Shown here piece after piece: positions 11,201-24,645 of a stretch of DNA of 64,000 bases (position 1 is the first letter of the stretch; each line of letters opens with the position of its first letter). This DNA is from Ascidia mentula (taxonomy: Eukaryota; Chordata; Ascidiacea; Phlebobranchia; Ascidiidae). The notes beneath the pieces were generated by a model. It did no database searches. It saw nothing but the letters and a program-made list of their open reading frames with translations, and was not told the origin of the DNA. Both the position numbers and the translations under genes were made by a program. The stretch covers positions 8,434,501 to 8,498,500 of the forward strand of contig OX387200.1 of the NCBI GenBank assembly GCA_947561715.1. The letters run 5' to 3'.

Positions 11201-14082
11201 AACATAAAATAACTGTAATTTTTATTTAATTAAGTTTGGAACCTTACAGGTATAAAATTTGTTATAGCGCATTTATTATTTAAACCTTTCACTAATTCTA
11301 TCTTTTCAAGTACGTGTGGTGTATATTTTAGATCTGGAGGCAATCACGACCCGAACACAGATGTTCTCATCGGTTCTATGGGTGTAGATATGGTAACTAC
11401 GTATTTTTACAAACTCATGAGAGAGCGGTACCCATCCTGTGATGGCAGCACATACAAGTAAGTTCAACACGTTTTTCCATAGGTGATATCTAGGTTATCA
11501 TCCCTATTTTGTGTAAATCTTGCTCTGGGGAAAAATCACTTGCTCTATTCACCAATAACCCCAACATAAATGAAAATTGCTTTGTTTTTCAGATAAGTTT
11601 TTGTTCAAGAACTGTTTCTTTCATTTGACAGTGAATAAACCTTGTGCTTTGTATGCGATTAATTTTTACATTTTCTAACTTCCCAAGGTGTCTGTTGATC
11701 GACCAGGGTGGATACGTAATAGTGGCTCAACAGTTTTCTGACGATCCTTCAGAATCTTTCAATAAACACATCGTTGATATTGAGCCCTCGGTTGCGGCCG
11801 ACCTTATTGCCAGCAACATTCTGCAAACCAACATGTGCTCAAACACTGTGAACGGCCTTGTGCAAAGAACCTATTTTGTAAGTTATTTTTTTAGTTAACC
11901 CTTGTTATTCAAATGTTGTATTTTAATGAATATGCAACTTCCGGGCTGTGAATGTTCGTTGTACGGTAACCTGATAATTACTACAGTTCATACAGTTATC
12001 TCCAACATGGCAATAAAGATCCAGACGTTCGACAAAAAAAACTAAACATCGAATCACAACAACGACCATTGTAAGTTTCATTAAATTCACAGATTCCAAC
12101 CAGTCAAACCTTATACTCTGGCACAAGCAACGAAGTCAACTGTCGCCACTTCAATCTGATCCCAATAAGTGGCACAAACTCATTTGCGGTTGTCATCAGC
12201 ACCGCAACAACAGGGTGCGCCGTTACAATTCAAACCTGCACATGTCCATCAGCTACTACCTCAACAGGGACGATTGCCTCTCCCACATGTCCAGCTACTG
12301 GAACGTGTACTTGCCCCTGCTCGCTTCATAACACAGCATACCAACCGTGCCTCAATTCGTACACGTTTGAAAGGTATGTTCTGTTCTGCTCAGTATTGCT
12401 GTTGATGTGTAGTTTTCTTATCATTACTGGTCGATGAATCTACAACAATGAAACTATTCTTAAACTGCCTTGAAAATTAGCTTCAGTCCGTGATAGAAGT
12501 AAAAACACCACAGATAGTAGATCAACTATGGGACAAACGTGATTTCCTAAAATTTTGGACACACCCAATTATTTACTAATGTAGTAGTACATTTTTTAAT
12601 ACAACTTTTTAACACGTAAACCTCACTTGATCTCCGTGTATTTTATAAAAATTTTAATCTTTTTTATCGTGTTTTTACCCTTTGTTTTAATCACTACCAC
12701 AGGCAACTCTCTTCGGCTTCTAATTTCAACAATTGCGCTTCTTCTACTCCCTTTTTTACTTACCGCAACTTCACGGTACCATTTTGCTGGTTCGCCTTCA
12801 TTTTACACTGAAAATGATTGTAGTACAACAATCGAAATGTCTGTAGCATGAAATTCTCGACTATTGCTTTGGCTATTTTGTTTGTACTAATACAACAACG
12901 AATATTACATACATGTCCAATGTGGTATAAGTAGATACCACTCTAATGATTAAACTGTTACTTATTTACTTGAACTGACACGAATGCAGTTCTAGCCCAC
13001 AGCCATGCACGCCAGAAACGCCCGATTTGACATTGGTTGGAAATTCTACGGTAGATATATCGTCACTTCCGGTTTGCTACGAAATTGATTTTGCTGTTTC
13101 TGAAGGTAAATCATAGATAACGTTTGTTTCCGTTAAGGTTTCTTAATTTAACTGGTTGGTTTTAATGTACTTGTATACGTTTGTTTATTAACCTTGTCGA
13201 TTATACACGGTCTCAGATATAAATTGCAGATCCATTCACCCTTACCACAGTTACACCACTGGTTAAAAGCATGAGCATAAAAGCAGTTTTGAAAATTTTC
13301 AAATATTTTTTACTGCCCTTCCACGACCACACATTTTGGCAACAACCCTGCATTTGTTTAACGCTGCTTTCAACCAGTGATGTTTGCCAGGCCGAAAATA
13401 TGATGGAGGCTAAATATTGTAAGGAGCGAGTAATTTTATTTTATCTAAAAAATCGCCTTACGCCACAGAAATAGATCTCAATTTTAAATAGCCTTTCTGG
13501 TTGTACGCCAATACCTTTAAAACATAAACAGTAGACAACAAAATGAATAAAAAACTGCTTTTAGATGTCAACATCGGTTTGATTATTGGATGTGTCATTG
13601 GAGGACTCTTTGCGGTCTTTCTCGTGTTCGGAATTTTGATCAGCAAGTTCCCGTCGAAAAGTACCCGCGTAAGTTTGTAAATAATTTTATCAGTGATTCA
13701 GTGAAACCTTTGAACATAAAAACGTTTACGTGACAACAAGCTTTGCACCAATTTGTTCCGTGTAAATATGACAACAAGTGACCTAGAGTAAATGAATGGT
13801 AAAACAGCTCTGTTGCGATTCACTGATTCCACTTACAGAAGTAGACGTGCTAGCTATTGACAATCTCCGGGTTATAATAACTACTAGCTTCAACTACTTC
13901 TGATAACTAATTAAGGCTTCTTTTAGGCTCAAGCTCCCAGTGGAAACTTTCCTCGACAACCCACAGCCCCCCAACAACTGCCAGCCAGCAGTGCCCAACC
14001 AAGTGCACCATACTTCAATGAGTCGTACGTACCACCTCCTGCATACAGCCCGCCACCTTACCCCCATAAAGGCCAATATTAA
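5202..14082 (+). CDS. VWFA and Cache domain membrane protein, paralogue A
   Basis: Exons: 5202-5348, 5424-5486, 5664-5819, 6202-6410, 6525-6687, 6891-7038, 7244-7315, 7813-7938, 7996-8057, 8283-8421, 8518-8667, 8797-8914, 9563-9674, 9734-9899, 10356-10492, 10690-10868, 10989-11099, 11332-11457, 11688-11877, 12093-12373, 12990-13105, 13532-13668, 13927-14082; 1087 residues. Seen in the protein: an N-terminal signal peptide; a VWA_N region (about 30-190); a VWA domain with MIDAS DKSGS at 211-215 and MSDGEPTD near 326-333; a Cache region from about 383 (WTVPYLDAFGLG, then ADLTIEEL); a second Cache-like region (LWRYIGTSDGMF, PGTQMP, VVRGWY, LIDQGGYV); a Thr/Cys-rich stalk; a transmembrane helix near 1004-1026; and a Pro-rich cytoplasmic tail ending in PPPYPHKGQY. 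The architecture is that of alpha2delta/CACHD1 and fly CG16868. A role at the cell surface, perhaps with ion channels, is inference. Oddities: the stalk exon 12093-12373 equals two exons of the paralogues, and the donor after 9674 is GC. Its exon 4 is the most divergent of the five. Confidence 0.9.
6444..6472 (+). repeat. Short 9-bp tandem repeat in intron 4 of gene A
   Basis: About three copies of a unit close to ACTGAGTAT lie just upstream of the exon 5 acceptor. No function is suggested. Confidence 0.5.
9006..9323. mobile_element. hAT-like non-autonomous element (MITE) in intron 12 of gene A
   Basis: The left end is CAGTGGTTCCCAACC (9006-9020). The right end (9309-9323) is its imperfect inverse, GGTTGGGAACTACTTG. 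The inner right side, TTTGTGGCCACAAAAAGG, is also typical of hAT-type MITEs. I see no coding capacity. I could not find a clear 8-bp target duplication, because the left flank is a poly-A run, so the exact ends are approximate. Confidence 0.6.
9380..9471 (+). repeat. Dispersed repeat, copy 1
   Basis: The segment including GATACGGTGTG, ATCGACAGC and TGCCAGGGGCCTTTGG is repeated with small differences at 44261-44354 in the same orientation. The second copy lies next to a GIY-YIG retroelement ORF, so this may be a retroelement fragment. Both copies end in AATCACATTG. Confidence 0.6.
13230..13418 (+). other. Possible cassette exon of gene A
   Basis: An open frame runs from an acceptor (AAATTGCAG) to a strong donor (GTAAGG at 13419). 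The segment is 189 nt, a multiple of three, and keeps phase 1 on both sides, so it could be included or skipped without breaking the frame. It would add 63 residues between the stalk and the transmembrane exon. No paralogue has a counterpart and the encoded sequence is unremarkable, so it may simply be intron. Confidence 0.25.
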
Positions 14083-14158
14083 ATATCTCACCCGCCTTCT
14101 CACATTCTTTTCTGTTATGACTGTTACCTCGCCTGCAACTTGATTTTGTATAACTTTT

Positions 14159-14164
14159 AATAAA
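14159..14164 (+). promoter_or_regulatory. Polyadenylation signal of gene A
   Basis: AATAAA lies 77 nt after the gene A stop codon, followed by a second AATAA. The spacing suits a short 3'UTR. Confidence 0.65.
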
Positions 14165-15303
14165 GAATAATTTCGTAAAAGTACTATGCCGTTTCAATGT
14201 TTTTTTTGCGCTCTGAACTTATTTTAGCTGATGAGATGAGGTGCTTATCCATCTATGACGCGATGCCTAATCCATTAAATTCGTAGACCTTTTTAGGGGT
14301 GGTGTCCTTTGACACAGGGATGCCACACACAAAAAAAAACAGAAAAAAGCTTGGTTTTGACTTTCTTGACCTAAACCAACATAAAAACAAGAACTATAAT
14401 ATTAGTAATTTTCTACGTTGTGAATAATGACATAACATCCAGTGCGGACACAAAGCACGGCAAGTATAACAAATCCAAAAAAATGGAACTGTTGATAAAA
14501 GCCCTGGTTACCCATATGACCGGTTGTGTGCATTTTTTTCGCGTTGTATCAAACGTTTATTGGTCTTTTTTCATTGTATTATTTGGAAACATGTTATATT
14601 TATAGAATTATATGTTATATTCGTAGGTATGAATTACAAATGCATGTATCTCGTGAGAAATATTTTGGTTTCATGCAACCAATGGTTGAGAAAAATACGG
14701 CGTAATAAATCATTGCCTGTATTTACTTGAATTAGAATTACTTGAATAATGAAAATAGCGATCGGATATTGTATTGTATTACCGCAAAAGTATTTTGGCC
14801 AATCAGGTACGGCCTTGTTTTAAAAAATATAAAACATCCTTAAAATTGTGCAAACTTTGCGAAAGCTGAATAATCGTGGCCAAGCTGAAATAGCCACTTT
14901 TTCCTGACAAGTCGGAGAGAGACCTGAGGTTTGAATTCAAGACCGTTTAAATTCGGCAGACGGTGGGCCTATAATAAGCCCATGGGGTCGTGAGCGCGTA
15001 GCCTGTAAACTCCATTTCTCGATGCGATAGCGGTATAATCGCCAAGTAAGGACCTGCGTAGTGAGGCGATCCTGCCAATAATGCGATTGCAAGCTACATT
15101 ACCGCGTTGGTTTTTACTAAATTTACTAAAATCTCATTTTTTGTTATGACCGTTTACAAGTAATTGTAAACAATATCAGGTTGAGGTAAGTAAACGTCAC
15201 AAAGGTGTATTGTTTGTTCAATTGATTGTTGGGTGGTTGGCAATTATCTTATCAAGGTTATGGTTAAAGCAGTTTTTCCTAGTGCCTGAACGCTGACTGA
15301 GCG
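14165..15303. other. Intergenic between A and B
   Basis: No supported exon. It holds the SINE fragments listed separately at 14890-14994. The promoter of gene B should lie near the right end. Confidence 0.3.
14890..14994. repeat. Two abutting, oppositely oriented SINE fragments
   Basis: 14890-14945 is a minus-strand piece of the SINE at 3956-4230: it has the T-arm and the tail with CTCCGACTTG and GGAAAAAGTGGCT. 14958-14994 is a plus-strand piece resembling the anticodon arm and start of the T arm (GTGGGCC, then AGCCCATGGGGTCGTGAG). The pair is decayed, with no complete tRNA fold. Confidence 0.6.
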
Positions 15304-18300
15304 ATGGGGAATTTCTGTGTTTTATGTGCCTGTTTGTTTCTTTTGTGTTGGAACCCTGTAAACACCCAGGACTCCCCTATTTATCGAGTTGACCCGTCAT
15401 TAATGGAAGAAGAAATAAAATCAATTACCGAGTCGACATTAAAGAGACAAGCAATGCAAGTGGGGTTTTAGTCACAAACAGTGTACAACGTACAGTCTAA
15501 TATTATTTTAATGCATCTGATAGTGTGACGAAGACAGTATTATAACAAATTGGTTTTTAAAAGAAAGTTTTTGGCGCAGAACCATTTGGATACGCTTTCA
15601 TACGACCGAAGAAACTTGCAAGGGGATGCCCTTCTTAACATGGTTTGACGCTTCTTATAGACACATAAAAAATATTGATCTTACGTAATTGGTATTAACT
15701 TAAGATTTTAATATTGAGTATTTTCTTGAAAATATCTTATGCGTTTCAGCTAAGCAGCGCCTTCAGTGCAAAGTTCCAAAGCCGTGTGTCAGTGGTAAGA
15801 AATCTGCGGGATGCCGTGGTTTCAGCTTATTCCCAGTCGGCTCCAAGCGTAGGGCATTGCTGCGACGTTTCAGATTCAAATCTCGAATACGACTCTGCTT
15901 TTAAGACTGAAGTAAGCAAATGTTAAATATACGCAGCAAAGTAATTACATGGCCAAACTATATATTAGCCCAGTAAACCGACCGCGGTCCTTTCTGTCAC
16001 ACCACACTACCCAAACACTTTTGCAACAAAAGAAAACACAAAAACATTTATATTTAAACAGGATATTGGAGATTTTTATATCGGTACGTCAGCAGGCTAA
16101 GTTTTCAAAAGCACGACATCAGGACAGCTTTCACAAGCTAAAAATTCATCCTATTTCGTAATACAACATATTAAATACGCAGTGGACAGACTAGCTAAAA
16201 TTTAGAACAGGGACAAAAAATATTTTTCAAGGTGAAAGTTTGCTTATAAAGTAGTTATCATGTCATAGACTAGCTACATTTCGGCACAGCTATAGCGTTG
16301 TCTAACGACAGACCGGTTGCGGAATCCTCTTGTTGTCAATTCGTTGTTGGGAGTATGGACATTGACTTATATTGCTTTGTCTCAAGCATTACTATAGTGT
16401 TATGACAGCAAGAAACCCCATAATTCCAACACTACAATTCACTCACAGATAATATATGTCAAAGGTTTCCACTTCAAAAGTTTGCGAACTTGTATCTTCA
16501 AATGCTGCAGCGAACGCTGCTCGTCTCCAGAACGCGTTCAGAGATGCTTGTGTTAATAATTTGCGAAGTGTGTCATCGCTCAAGTGGCAATACTTCGGCA
16601 GCGAACAAGGTGTCACCACTCAATTCCCAGCCACCAAAGCAAATGACTGTGGATCGTACGACAACAGATTCAGGTACGATTTTACTTTTTTCCCAAAATT
16701 CGTATGACTTTGACTCATGACTTTTTATGCAGTCAATAGGTTATTTTATTTGCTTTCCTTCTCAGACCGTGGTATGTACAAACCAATGTACCAAAGGCAA
16801 AACAAGTGGTTGTGGTTCTCGACAAAAGTGGTTCCATGCAGCAAACATACAACGGAATTTCATACATGAACTTGGCCAAAACCGCCGTGAAGACCGTGAT
16901 AGACACACTCAACCCTTACGATATGGTATCTATAGAAAAGTAAAATCTTGTAAACCTAGGTTTGTACATTTTTAAAAATGAGCAACATATTAAGCACGTT
17001 GCCAAAATGATTCACACCATATTTGGTTTTGCTAAGATCGAATAAAAACAGAATCAACTAAATTCACAAACAATATCAATATGCTGGTTCGAAACGTGAT
17101 TCGCCACCATGCAGCTTAACGCCAAAAACTGTTTTGTTAGTTTGGCGTTGTTGTGTTTTCGTCAACGGCCAGCAGTTACTTGTCACGTTTTCCAAACGGC
17201 GAGTGCTTCTCGGAAAAACTAGCACAGGCAACCCCACAGAACAAGCGTTGGGTCAAGGCCTACGTGGATACGATCAACTATGGAGGTTAAAAAATCAACC
17301 AATTTTATTTTATGATTTCGTTTGTGGCTTTTTCCATCAGAATTTTAGTTGTGTAGTGCCAATACCTTTATTTGCAATTTGTTTTTGTAGGAAACACCAT
17401 GTATTCTAATGCACTGAACCGCGCATTTGAATATTACGAGACATCATGGCATCGAGCTCTACAAGGTAAAACAAACTCAATATTTTTCGCACACTTATAT
17501 CTCCAGTTTAAAGCAAAGCTTTCAAAATGGCTTCTTCTCACCTATATGGTAAAGGTACTCTGTTCTTTTGCAGTTGTATCTATTTCTATTTCAACTGTAC
17601 AGTAGCAGGCTACTTTGTACTTCAAGGTACAAAACTTACAAAAACTACTATTACTCCTCAGCAGAGCGCGTGCTGCTATTCATGTCTGATGGATCACCTT
17701 CAGATTCGAGAACCCAGATAATGGCGACTTTGCAGCAACGAAACAACGCTCTTAATAACTCCGTAGTGGTGATGACATACGGACTTGGAACAGGCATAGG
17801 TAGTATGACTCAGTCTAACTTAAAATCTCAGATAATTTTTATGCCTTCTAAAATATCGTTCTGATGCGTAAACATGTTTTGCCAAAGGGGGTATATATGA
17901 CAAGCTAAACAACATATAAATGACGAAAAAATGTGCTTGGACGTACAACTCACTTCTTACAAATTGCTTTTGATTTAGATTTCTCCGTTCTTAGAGACAT
18001 GGCATCAGCCACCAGCGCCCACGTCGAATCGGAAGATAAGGTTCGTGTTAGTCGCATATTTCGACATAGAATATTATCTTCATTCCTATGGTTGAGTCAA
18101 ACACGTTTTCCACAGGCCGGAATATTCACCAATATCGGAAACCCATCTCAGCTGAGAAATGAGATGGCGTCGTATTATAGCTTTTTCTCGAGTCGAAGTC
18201 AAGTTACCAATGATCCTCTTTGGACTGTTCCTTACTTGGACAGCTGGGGTTTGGGTATGCTGTTTCACCTCAATGTGTCACAGAATTTGTATAATTGTTT

Positions 18301-21300
18301 CTATAACGACTGCCATGTAGGTTTAATGGTGACAGCAGCGCTTCCAGTGCATGCAGGTGGAAGCCTGGTTGGAGTCACTGCAGTTGATATCACCATAGAA
18401 GAACTCCTCGCGGAATCGAGTTATTTCAAGCCGACCGAGTTGTCGTACACGTTTGTCATTAATCAAGGAGGTTGGGAACAGTCATAAATATACTAGTTCT
18501 AGTTTTTGTAAAATAATATCGTCATAGGTCTGGTGATCAACCATCCACTTTTTCCATACGTTTCTGATCGTGAACCACTCTTCGTAGAGGCGACAGCGTT
18601 TGAGCGTGATGCTGAGTTTTTATCAGTGTTTGAGTCAATGAAAAGGTATAAGGGCTTATCTCAACATTAATAGGCCTAATGTAGGCCCAAACTCATTTGC
18701 ACATGCTTAAATGAAAATATTGGCATGCTTGGGACATGTATAAACCAACTTATTCATCATAAAGCTCTGTTGTTTTGATTATTTGCGAAACTCCACATTT
18801 AGTGGAGGATCAGGGACAAGCACGTTCATATCCACAAGAATTCTCCCCCAAGGAGACAGCAAAAAATATGGCATCAGGACGGTGCGGGTGCAGTCCACGT
18901 ATAGATGGAAACAGGTGTGCTGACGAAAGCCGAAAACAGGCCTTCTTGCTGAGATGAATTGTGTCATAGATTCCAGGAACCACATTTTCACTCTGCTTGG
19001 TGCTGGCTGACGGAGATACACAGACAGTCCTTCAGCCACTCGGCCATCTTCCAGCAGGATCGTTTCAGTATCATCGTCTCGATCTAATGCCACCATCCAA
19101 CCCCGCCGATCAGTGTCAACACGTCAACAGTTTTAGTGTTAAAGGTAGTAAAACATTTTGCCTGAACAACATGAAAAGACAACCACGCAAACACTGATAA
19201 GTAGTCATAATAGTTTTATGATTTTTTTGGCACTATTTATTGAAATTCAAGGTAAGGCGCTACTTGCACTGAAAACACGTTCGACAAAGAGTTTGCTATG
19301 TAAAATTGGCGAAAAGACTTTTTGAAATGCACTTCAAAACTAATAAATTTGTGTCGCAACTTGAGGCAAAGAACATTACCTTGATTTGTATTTGTTCTCA
19401 TGCACAAAACAGTTTTCGTTTACCTAACGTACTCCTTATTAGGAAAGAGTGCCGTCGCCTTTGCAGCAAGGTCGTTCGAAGATGCCGAGTTGTATTTGTC
19501 GGGAAAAATGAGTGCGAACGATGCGAGGAATATTGCAAATTACATGGAAGGGACAAGCGCCATCAACCCAAGTATAAAAGTAAAATCTCAAGCACGCTTG
19601 TATGGTATGCCAAACATCTGTAACAACTGTGGCACCTTACTAACAGTCCAGGTCACAACGATTCTGTAAGATTTATCGAAGGTGTTCCACCCAGGGTTTG
19701 AGATACAAATGAAAAGACATTCACGACTCAGTAGCCAGTGTGACAGTTATGGAGTAAAACTGTTTTATATATTTTTGGTCAACAGGATGGCGTTAAAGAC
19801 GCAGTCGTGGCCACATATAAAGCGGATGAGTTGTGGAGGTCAACCGAAGATGAAAATCTCACCGCACACGTATTTTGGAGATACGTGGCCACTAAAGAAG
19901 GAATTTTCAGGGTATTTCCCGGTACTGAGATGCCATACAAATACGACCCAGTTGTGCGTGGTTGGTAAGAATCGAAGATCTTTTATTGTTAATAGTTAAG
20001 ACAGTTTTTTTAACAATTCCATGCAAAAGGTACGAGAACGCGCAGGCAAATCGTGACAAATACGTCGTAACTCCGCCGTATGAAGATGCGGCAAGTAGGA
20101 TCAGCGTTGTTACGATCAGCAGAGCTTTGTTTGAAGGCGGGTGGGTGTTTAGGGTGAAGTTCCCCAAACTGGTGTCTGTGACGATCAGAAAAACCTTATT
20201 TAGTGAACTTTTGCGATCATGGATCTAGATTGTTTCGTTAGTTATTAGTTGTTTTAAATTGTCTTCCTCACTGATTGGGCGCAAAAATTGCTGTGACATA
20301 AGACAGGGGGTTCGCGATAAATCAGATTCACAAATTAAAGTCCGTGGCCAAAAAATATTTGGAAACCCTGGTTTGAGGTTCATCATGGTTTCCAAACCAG
20401 TAAAGCCCTGAAGTAAAATCAGTAAAGAGACAAAGTTTATGACGATTGTAAAATACAGATAACAAATGTAATATATTGCGATCTTTTCTTTATAGGTCGG
20501 TCGACTACACTTTGAGAGACAAACTTGTTGGTGCGATGGGCGTCGACATCATCACCACTTACTTTCACGAGCTCCTTCTCAATATTTATCCGCTTTGTGA
20601 GGACACGACTAAGTTTAGGTAAGACAGATCGCAACACGGGAAACCACGAAAACAGTGTGCCAAGTTGTGGTGATGTATATGGGTTGTTTTGAAACAAGCA
20701 AAAAATTGTCAGGTGTAAATTGACCCCGTGGCTCGTATAACACCAATTGCAACATAGCACAACTGCCTAACTAATAGGATCAAGTATACAATCCTCGGGC
20801 CATTATGCCCAATTTTAGTTTTGCAAGCCCACAAATTTATACTCACCACATACCAACATCTAATATTTCCTCTCTGAAATCAACTTTTTTCCAACGCCTG
20901 CACTTGTGCGTGACACAAATGGCAACTTTACATTTAGTAGTTGGCACCAGCTTTCTATATGTTCGGCCAGTTGTGACCATTTCAATTTCTAAAACACTGG
21001 GTCATTTATATAGTAATTGTATAAACACCAAGGTCGTGTTACTTTCCGTCTTTTAGATGTTTGTTGTTGGATCAAGCGGGCTTCGTTATCATGTCCGACC
21101 AGTTTATCACCAACCCAACAGCAACCACCGACAAACATGTCGCAGAGATCGAACCTGAAATTGCAAACGTTCTCATTGAAGAAAGAGTGTTGCTCCCACG
21201 CACCTGTTCGCATATCGATCGCGCCCTCGTACAACGAACGTTCGAAGTACGTTTATCACAATTTTAACCTGATTTATGTCAGCACTACGTAAGCCAGTAC

Positions 21301-23473
21301 AAGCAAACTCACGACAAACTACTAACCAAAATTCGCTCATTTGAACAAAGCGGTGTTCCCAATTTTTTTGCCTTGTTTGAAATTAGGCTGACAACGATAA
21401 AGTTTCTTACATGGACTGCAAGAATAGTCATTACTTTTGCAAGTAATATATTTGGCTACCACCAGACATCACGTAAATGTAATGTATGTTTTACGTTTTT
21501 TAGATTGCAGGCAACCAAACCCGCTATACGGGAACCACAGCATACCCAGGATGCCACCTCTTTCAGCTGATTCCGGTAGGTGGCACCAACGTCCATTTGG
21601 TGATCCTCGACAAAGACTGGCACAACTGTGGTAGCAGCCACCAGACGGCTTGCTACTGCAACCACTTTTCATCAACTGCTTTTGTAAGTGCCAATGTGAC
21701 ACGTTGGAGTGGTTATAAGCTCATTAGGCCACTGAAGTGGTCAATTTTCTGCTACAAGTGGTTATTTATTGCAATATTTTCTAAACTGTGGCATGAAATA
21801 TCAGAACAGTTTTGTAATGAAGTCCTCTGTTATGAAATATAGGCTTCATGCGACCAACATACTGAGAGGAGCTGTGAGTGTCCCTGTACTTCTCACGCAA
21901 CCTCATTCTTCCCTTGCGAAAACATCTACAACTACACGAGGTAAAGTTTGGCATGTGGGCGGTTTCCAATAGCAATATCACATTCTAAATGTAAGCCAAA
22001 GCGAATATCTCCAATTTCATGTCATCAAATGATACCTTTCATATCCACTATTATAAACGCCAAAATGTGGTTACGCTGACTAGCACTAAGAAATTTTCAA
22101 TTATTTGTTTTCGTTAGAACGACTCCCCACCCCTGCACCCCTGAAGCTGTGGACGAAATTTTAACTCTAAATCCTCGAACTGACGTCCGTTCCCTTCCAC
22201 CATGCTACAACTTATCGTTCCAGTATATTCCTGCTGACGATAACAGTATCGATGCACCGGAGGAAGGTTTGTCAAATATGAGTTTGAAAACAGAAACTAG
22301 GTTTTGGCCAGCACCAAGTAACATGGTTTATCTTTAAAAAAATGTATATTTGTGTTTTTTTTCACTGAAAGAACGAACAGTTAAGTAACTTTGAGTTTCT
22401 TTGGTTATACGTCTTCGATCGCTATATATCTAAAGGTTATTTTTGTAACGACTCCTAAAAATTTTTTCACCACGTAAATAAAAGCCTGCTTTTTCTGTTG
22501 CCTTACCGTGTCAAAAAATGTGCTGACCTAGTATACGCGTACATCTACAACCTTTCAGGCGTTCTCGTATAACAAATGCTTTGAAATGATTGCTTGGAAG
22601 TTTAAATTTCATGAATAATCAAGTGTCTGTTAAACCAGTTGTTTACAAATATATTTGTTTTTGATTAAAAGCTATGTCCTGTTAATGGCCCAGTACTTTT
22701 ATGATGAGTGAATTACCAAATTCAGGTGTTGACCAAAATATGTGAAATTTGTTTATGGTACATGTGCAAAGCAATTTAAATTTTGTATGCCGGGAGACTA
22801 AAAGCTTAGTCAAAAAAAGCACTGAGCTGTGCACGGTGATTTGTCGTTGTGCTGGGTAATTAATCTACTCCCAAAAATATGAACAGAATTAGGACCTTTT
22901 GTTTAGAAAACGAAGAAGGCCTTCATCCAGCTGTAATTGCTGCCATAGTTTTTGGAGTCGTTGCCGGGATAGCAATGCTTTATAAGAAAAAGAAAAAGCC
23001 TAACAATGCGACCCAAACTACTGAAGCGGACCCTTATCCTAACCAGCAGGTAAATCTCCTCAGCAAACTGAATTACAATAAGGCATTGACAATGCAAACA
23101 TTTTTTGCCATTTATGACTTTCTTATAGTTCCTGTGAAGGTAAGTCTTTGGTAAAACTGTCAGTTACAAGAAACGAAAAACTTAATCACAGAAAAATCTA
23201 TTTTCTTACTTCGATTTTACCTGTTTCGAATATATTTAACCAAAATCAAATGCATTGGTCATGTTTCAGAACCAGCCTCCAAAACCTTCAGCCCCACAAG
23301 CTCCTCCACCCCAAAATCCCCAATACGGTTACAAGTACCCTTCTTCGGTTCCACCTCAATCGAACGTTCCCCCTCAACAAAACCACAGCTACCTTTACGG
23401 AAATTCCCCTGCAATGTATCCCGACACTAAAGGGGCGGCGCCACCATCTTACAATGTTGCGCATCATTATTAG
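15304..23473 (+). CDS. VWFA and Cache domain membrane protein, paralogue B
   Basis: Exons: 15304-15459, 15580-15642, 15750-15911, 16465-16673, 16766-16925, 17141-17285, 17391-17465, 17662-17799, 17979-18040, 18116-18254, 18321-18470, 18528-18645, 18803-18914, 18970-19144, 19443-19579, 19786-19964, 20030-20140, 20496-20618, 21057-21246, 21504-21683, 21843-21940, 22118-22266, 22907-23049, 23270-23473; 1125 residues. It starts MGNFCVLCACLFLLCW, a clear signal peptide. It has the full set of domains: VWA_N, VWA with MIDAS DKSGS at 216-220, and Cache regions (WTVPYLDSWGLG, AVDITIEELL, VFWRYVATKEG). The Cys-rich stalk (CECPC) follows, then a transmembrane helix near 1018-1036 with a KKKKK stop-transfer run, and a Pro/Gln-rich cytoplasmic tail with a late PPSY. 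It lies in tandem downstream of A and converges on C. Its exon 4 is nearly identical to that of C, D and E. The exon 1 donor (CAA then GTGGGG) is the weakest site. Confidence 0.9.
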
Positions 23474-24598
23474 TGCTGATTGCGATTTTCAGTTATATTT
23501 TCTTTTAACTAGCTCTGTTAAAACTTTCCCTACTGAAAGATATTATCTAAACACCATGCTTCATTATAGTTTGCCCTGTGCAATGACCGATGTACGACAC
23601 TCACTTGCATGGGCGGAAATCGGTCGCTAAATTGTGTTAGTTCTTTTGACGGAATCTTTATCTTATCTTCACTAGCAGAAAACTAACAATGACATCGATG
23701 TTTTGCAAACGATGATTGTATTTTGAAATTCTTCAATCAGTCGCTTAATATTTACAACAGGATTATGCAAAACTGGGCATCACCGTATTTTCTGTAGCCA
23801 CCAATAGTGAGAATTCCATCATTAGTGAGGAATAGGTGCTGTCTGTAGTTTATTTATGACTATTGTGGCACTTCCAGCCACAAAACAACACGATATTATT
23901 TCACATTGGCAGCTTGGCCTCAGTGTAGTTTTGTTTCGTGTATTATTTTGATGACGCGGAATCGTTTTTCTCCGGCCAGTTAAACTACTCTAAAAACTAC
24001 TGCCTGCAAGTCACAAGTCACATATATATTTTTGTGGAAATGTGTATGTGAGAGTGAACTGTATGGAAATATGATTCACTTGTTTTGGAGTCAATGTTTT
24101 ATATAACACAGTACTTCCCTCACATTCTGAAATATCAATGATGATTTATTCAGCAAAACACGATTTCGTCATTTAAATTTTTTTAAAAACTTGTTTAAAT
24201 AAAAGTTAAAAACGCAAACAACATCAAAAGAATAAACATACACAGAGCTATACTAATAACAATTATTTATGCAGAAAATAAAGTTATGTTGCAGGCAGAA
24301 ACTTTTCAAATCCAACAAAGCGCCATCAAAGCGTATTTTAGCAGAAGAGGCACCAAAACGTCGTGAAAATAACTGCTTTATGCGCAAATTAAGGACAAAT
24401 CAAAACATGTTGTTTCGCATTTCATTACCAGGCATTATAAGCTGTCTATCTTTTATTGGAACTAAATGGAAATTGAACTTTTGCAAACAGATTCAATTTT
24501 GCGTCTTATTCACAGTAAAATAGGTTGAACTTACATGCGCAACACTTCTAGATAACAACAAAAAACACTGGTTGGATGCAATGCCAATGTGTATAAAC
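23474..24598. other. Intergenic between convergent genes B and C
   Basis: AT-rich with no exon. Candidate polyadenylation hexamers are AATAAA at 24198-24203 (plus, for B, far from its stop) and at 24452-24457 on the minus strand (for C). If the latter is used, the 3'UTR of C spans the ribozyme-bearing inverted repeat. Confidence 0.35.
24452..24457 (-). promoter_or_regulatory. Candidate polyadenylation signal of gene C
   Basis: AATAAA on the minus strand, about 490 nt beyond the stop of gene C. I see no canonical hexamer between them inside the inverted repeat, so the 3'UTR would include both ribozyme copies. Position-only evidence. Confidence 0.35.
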
Positions 24599-24645
24599 TT
24601 TAATATTTATAAGCAATGTGGAGCCAATAATATGAATTGTGTATA

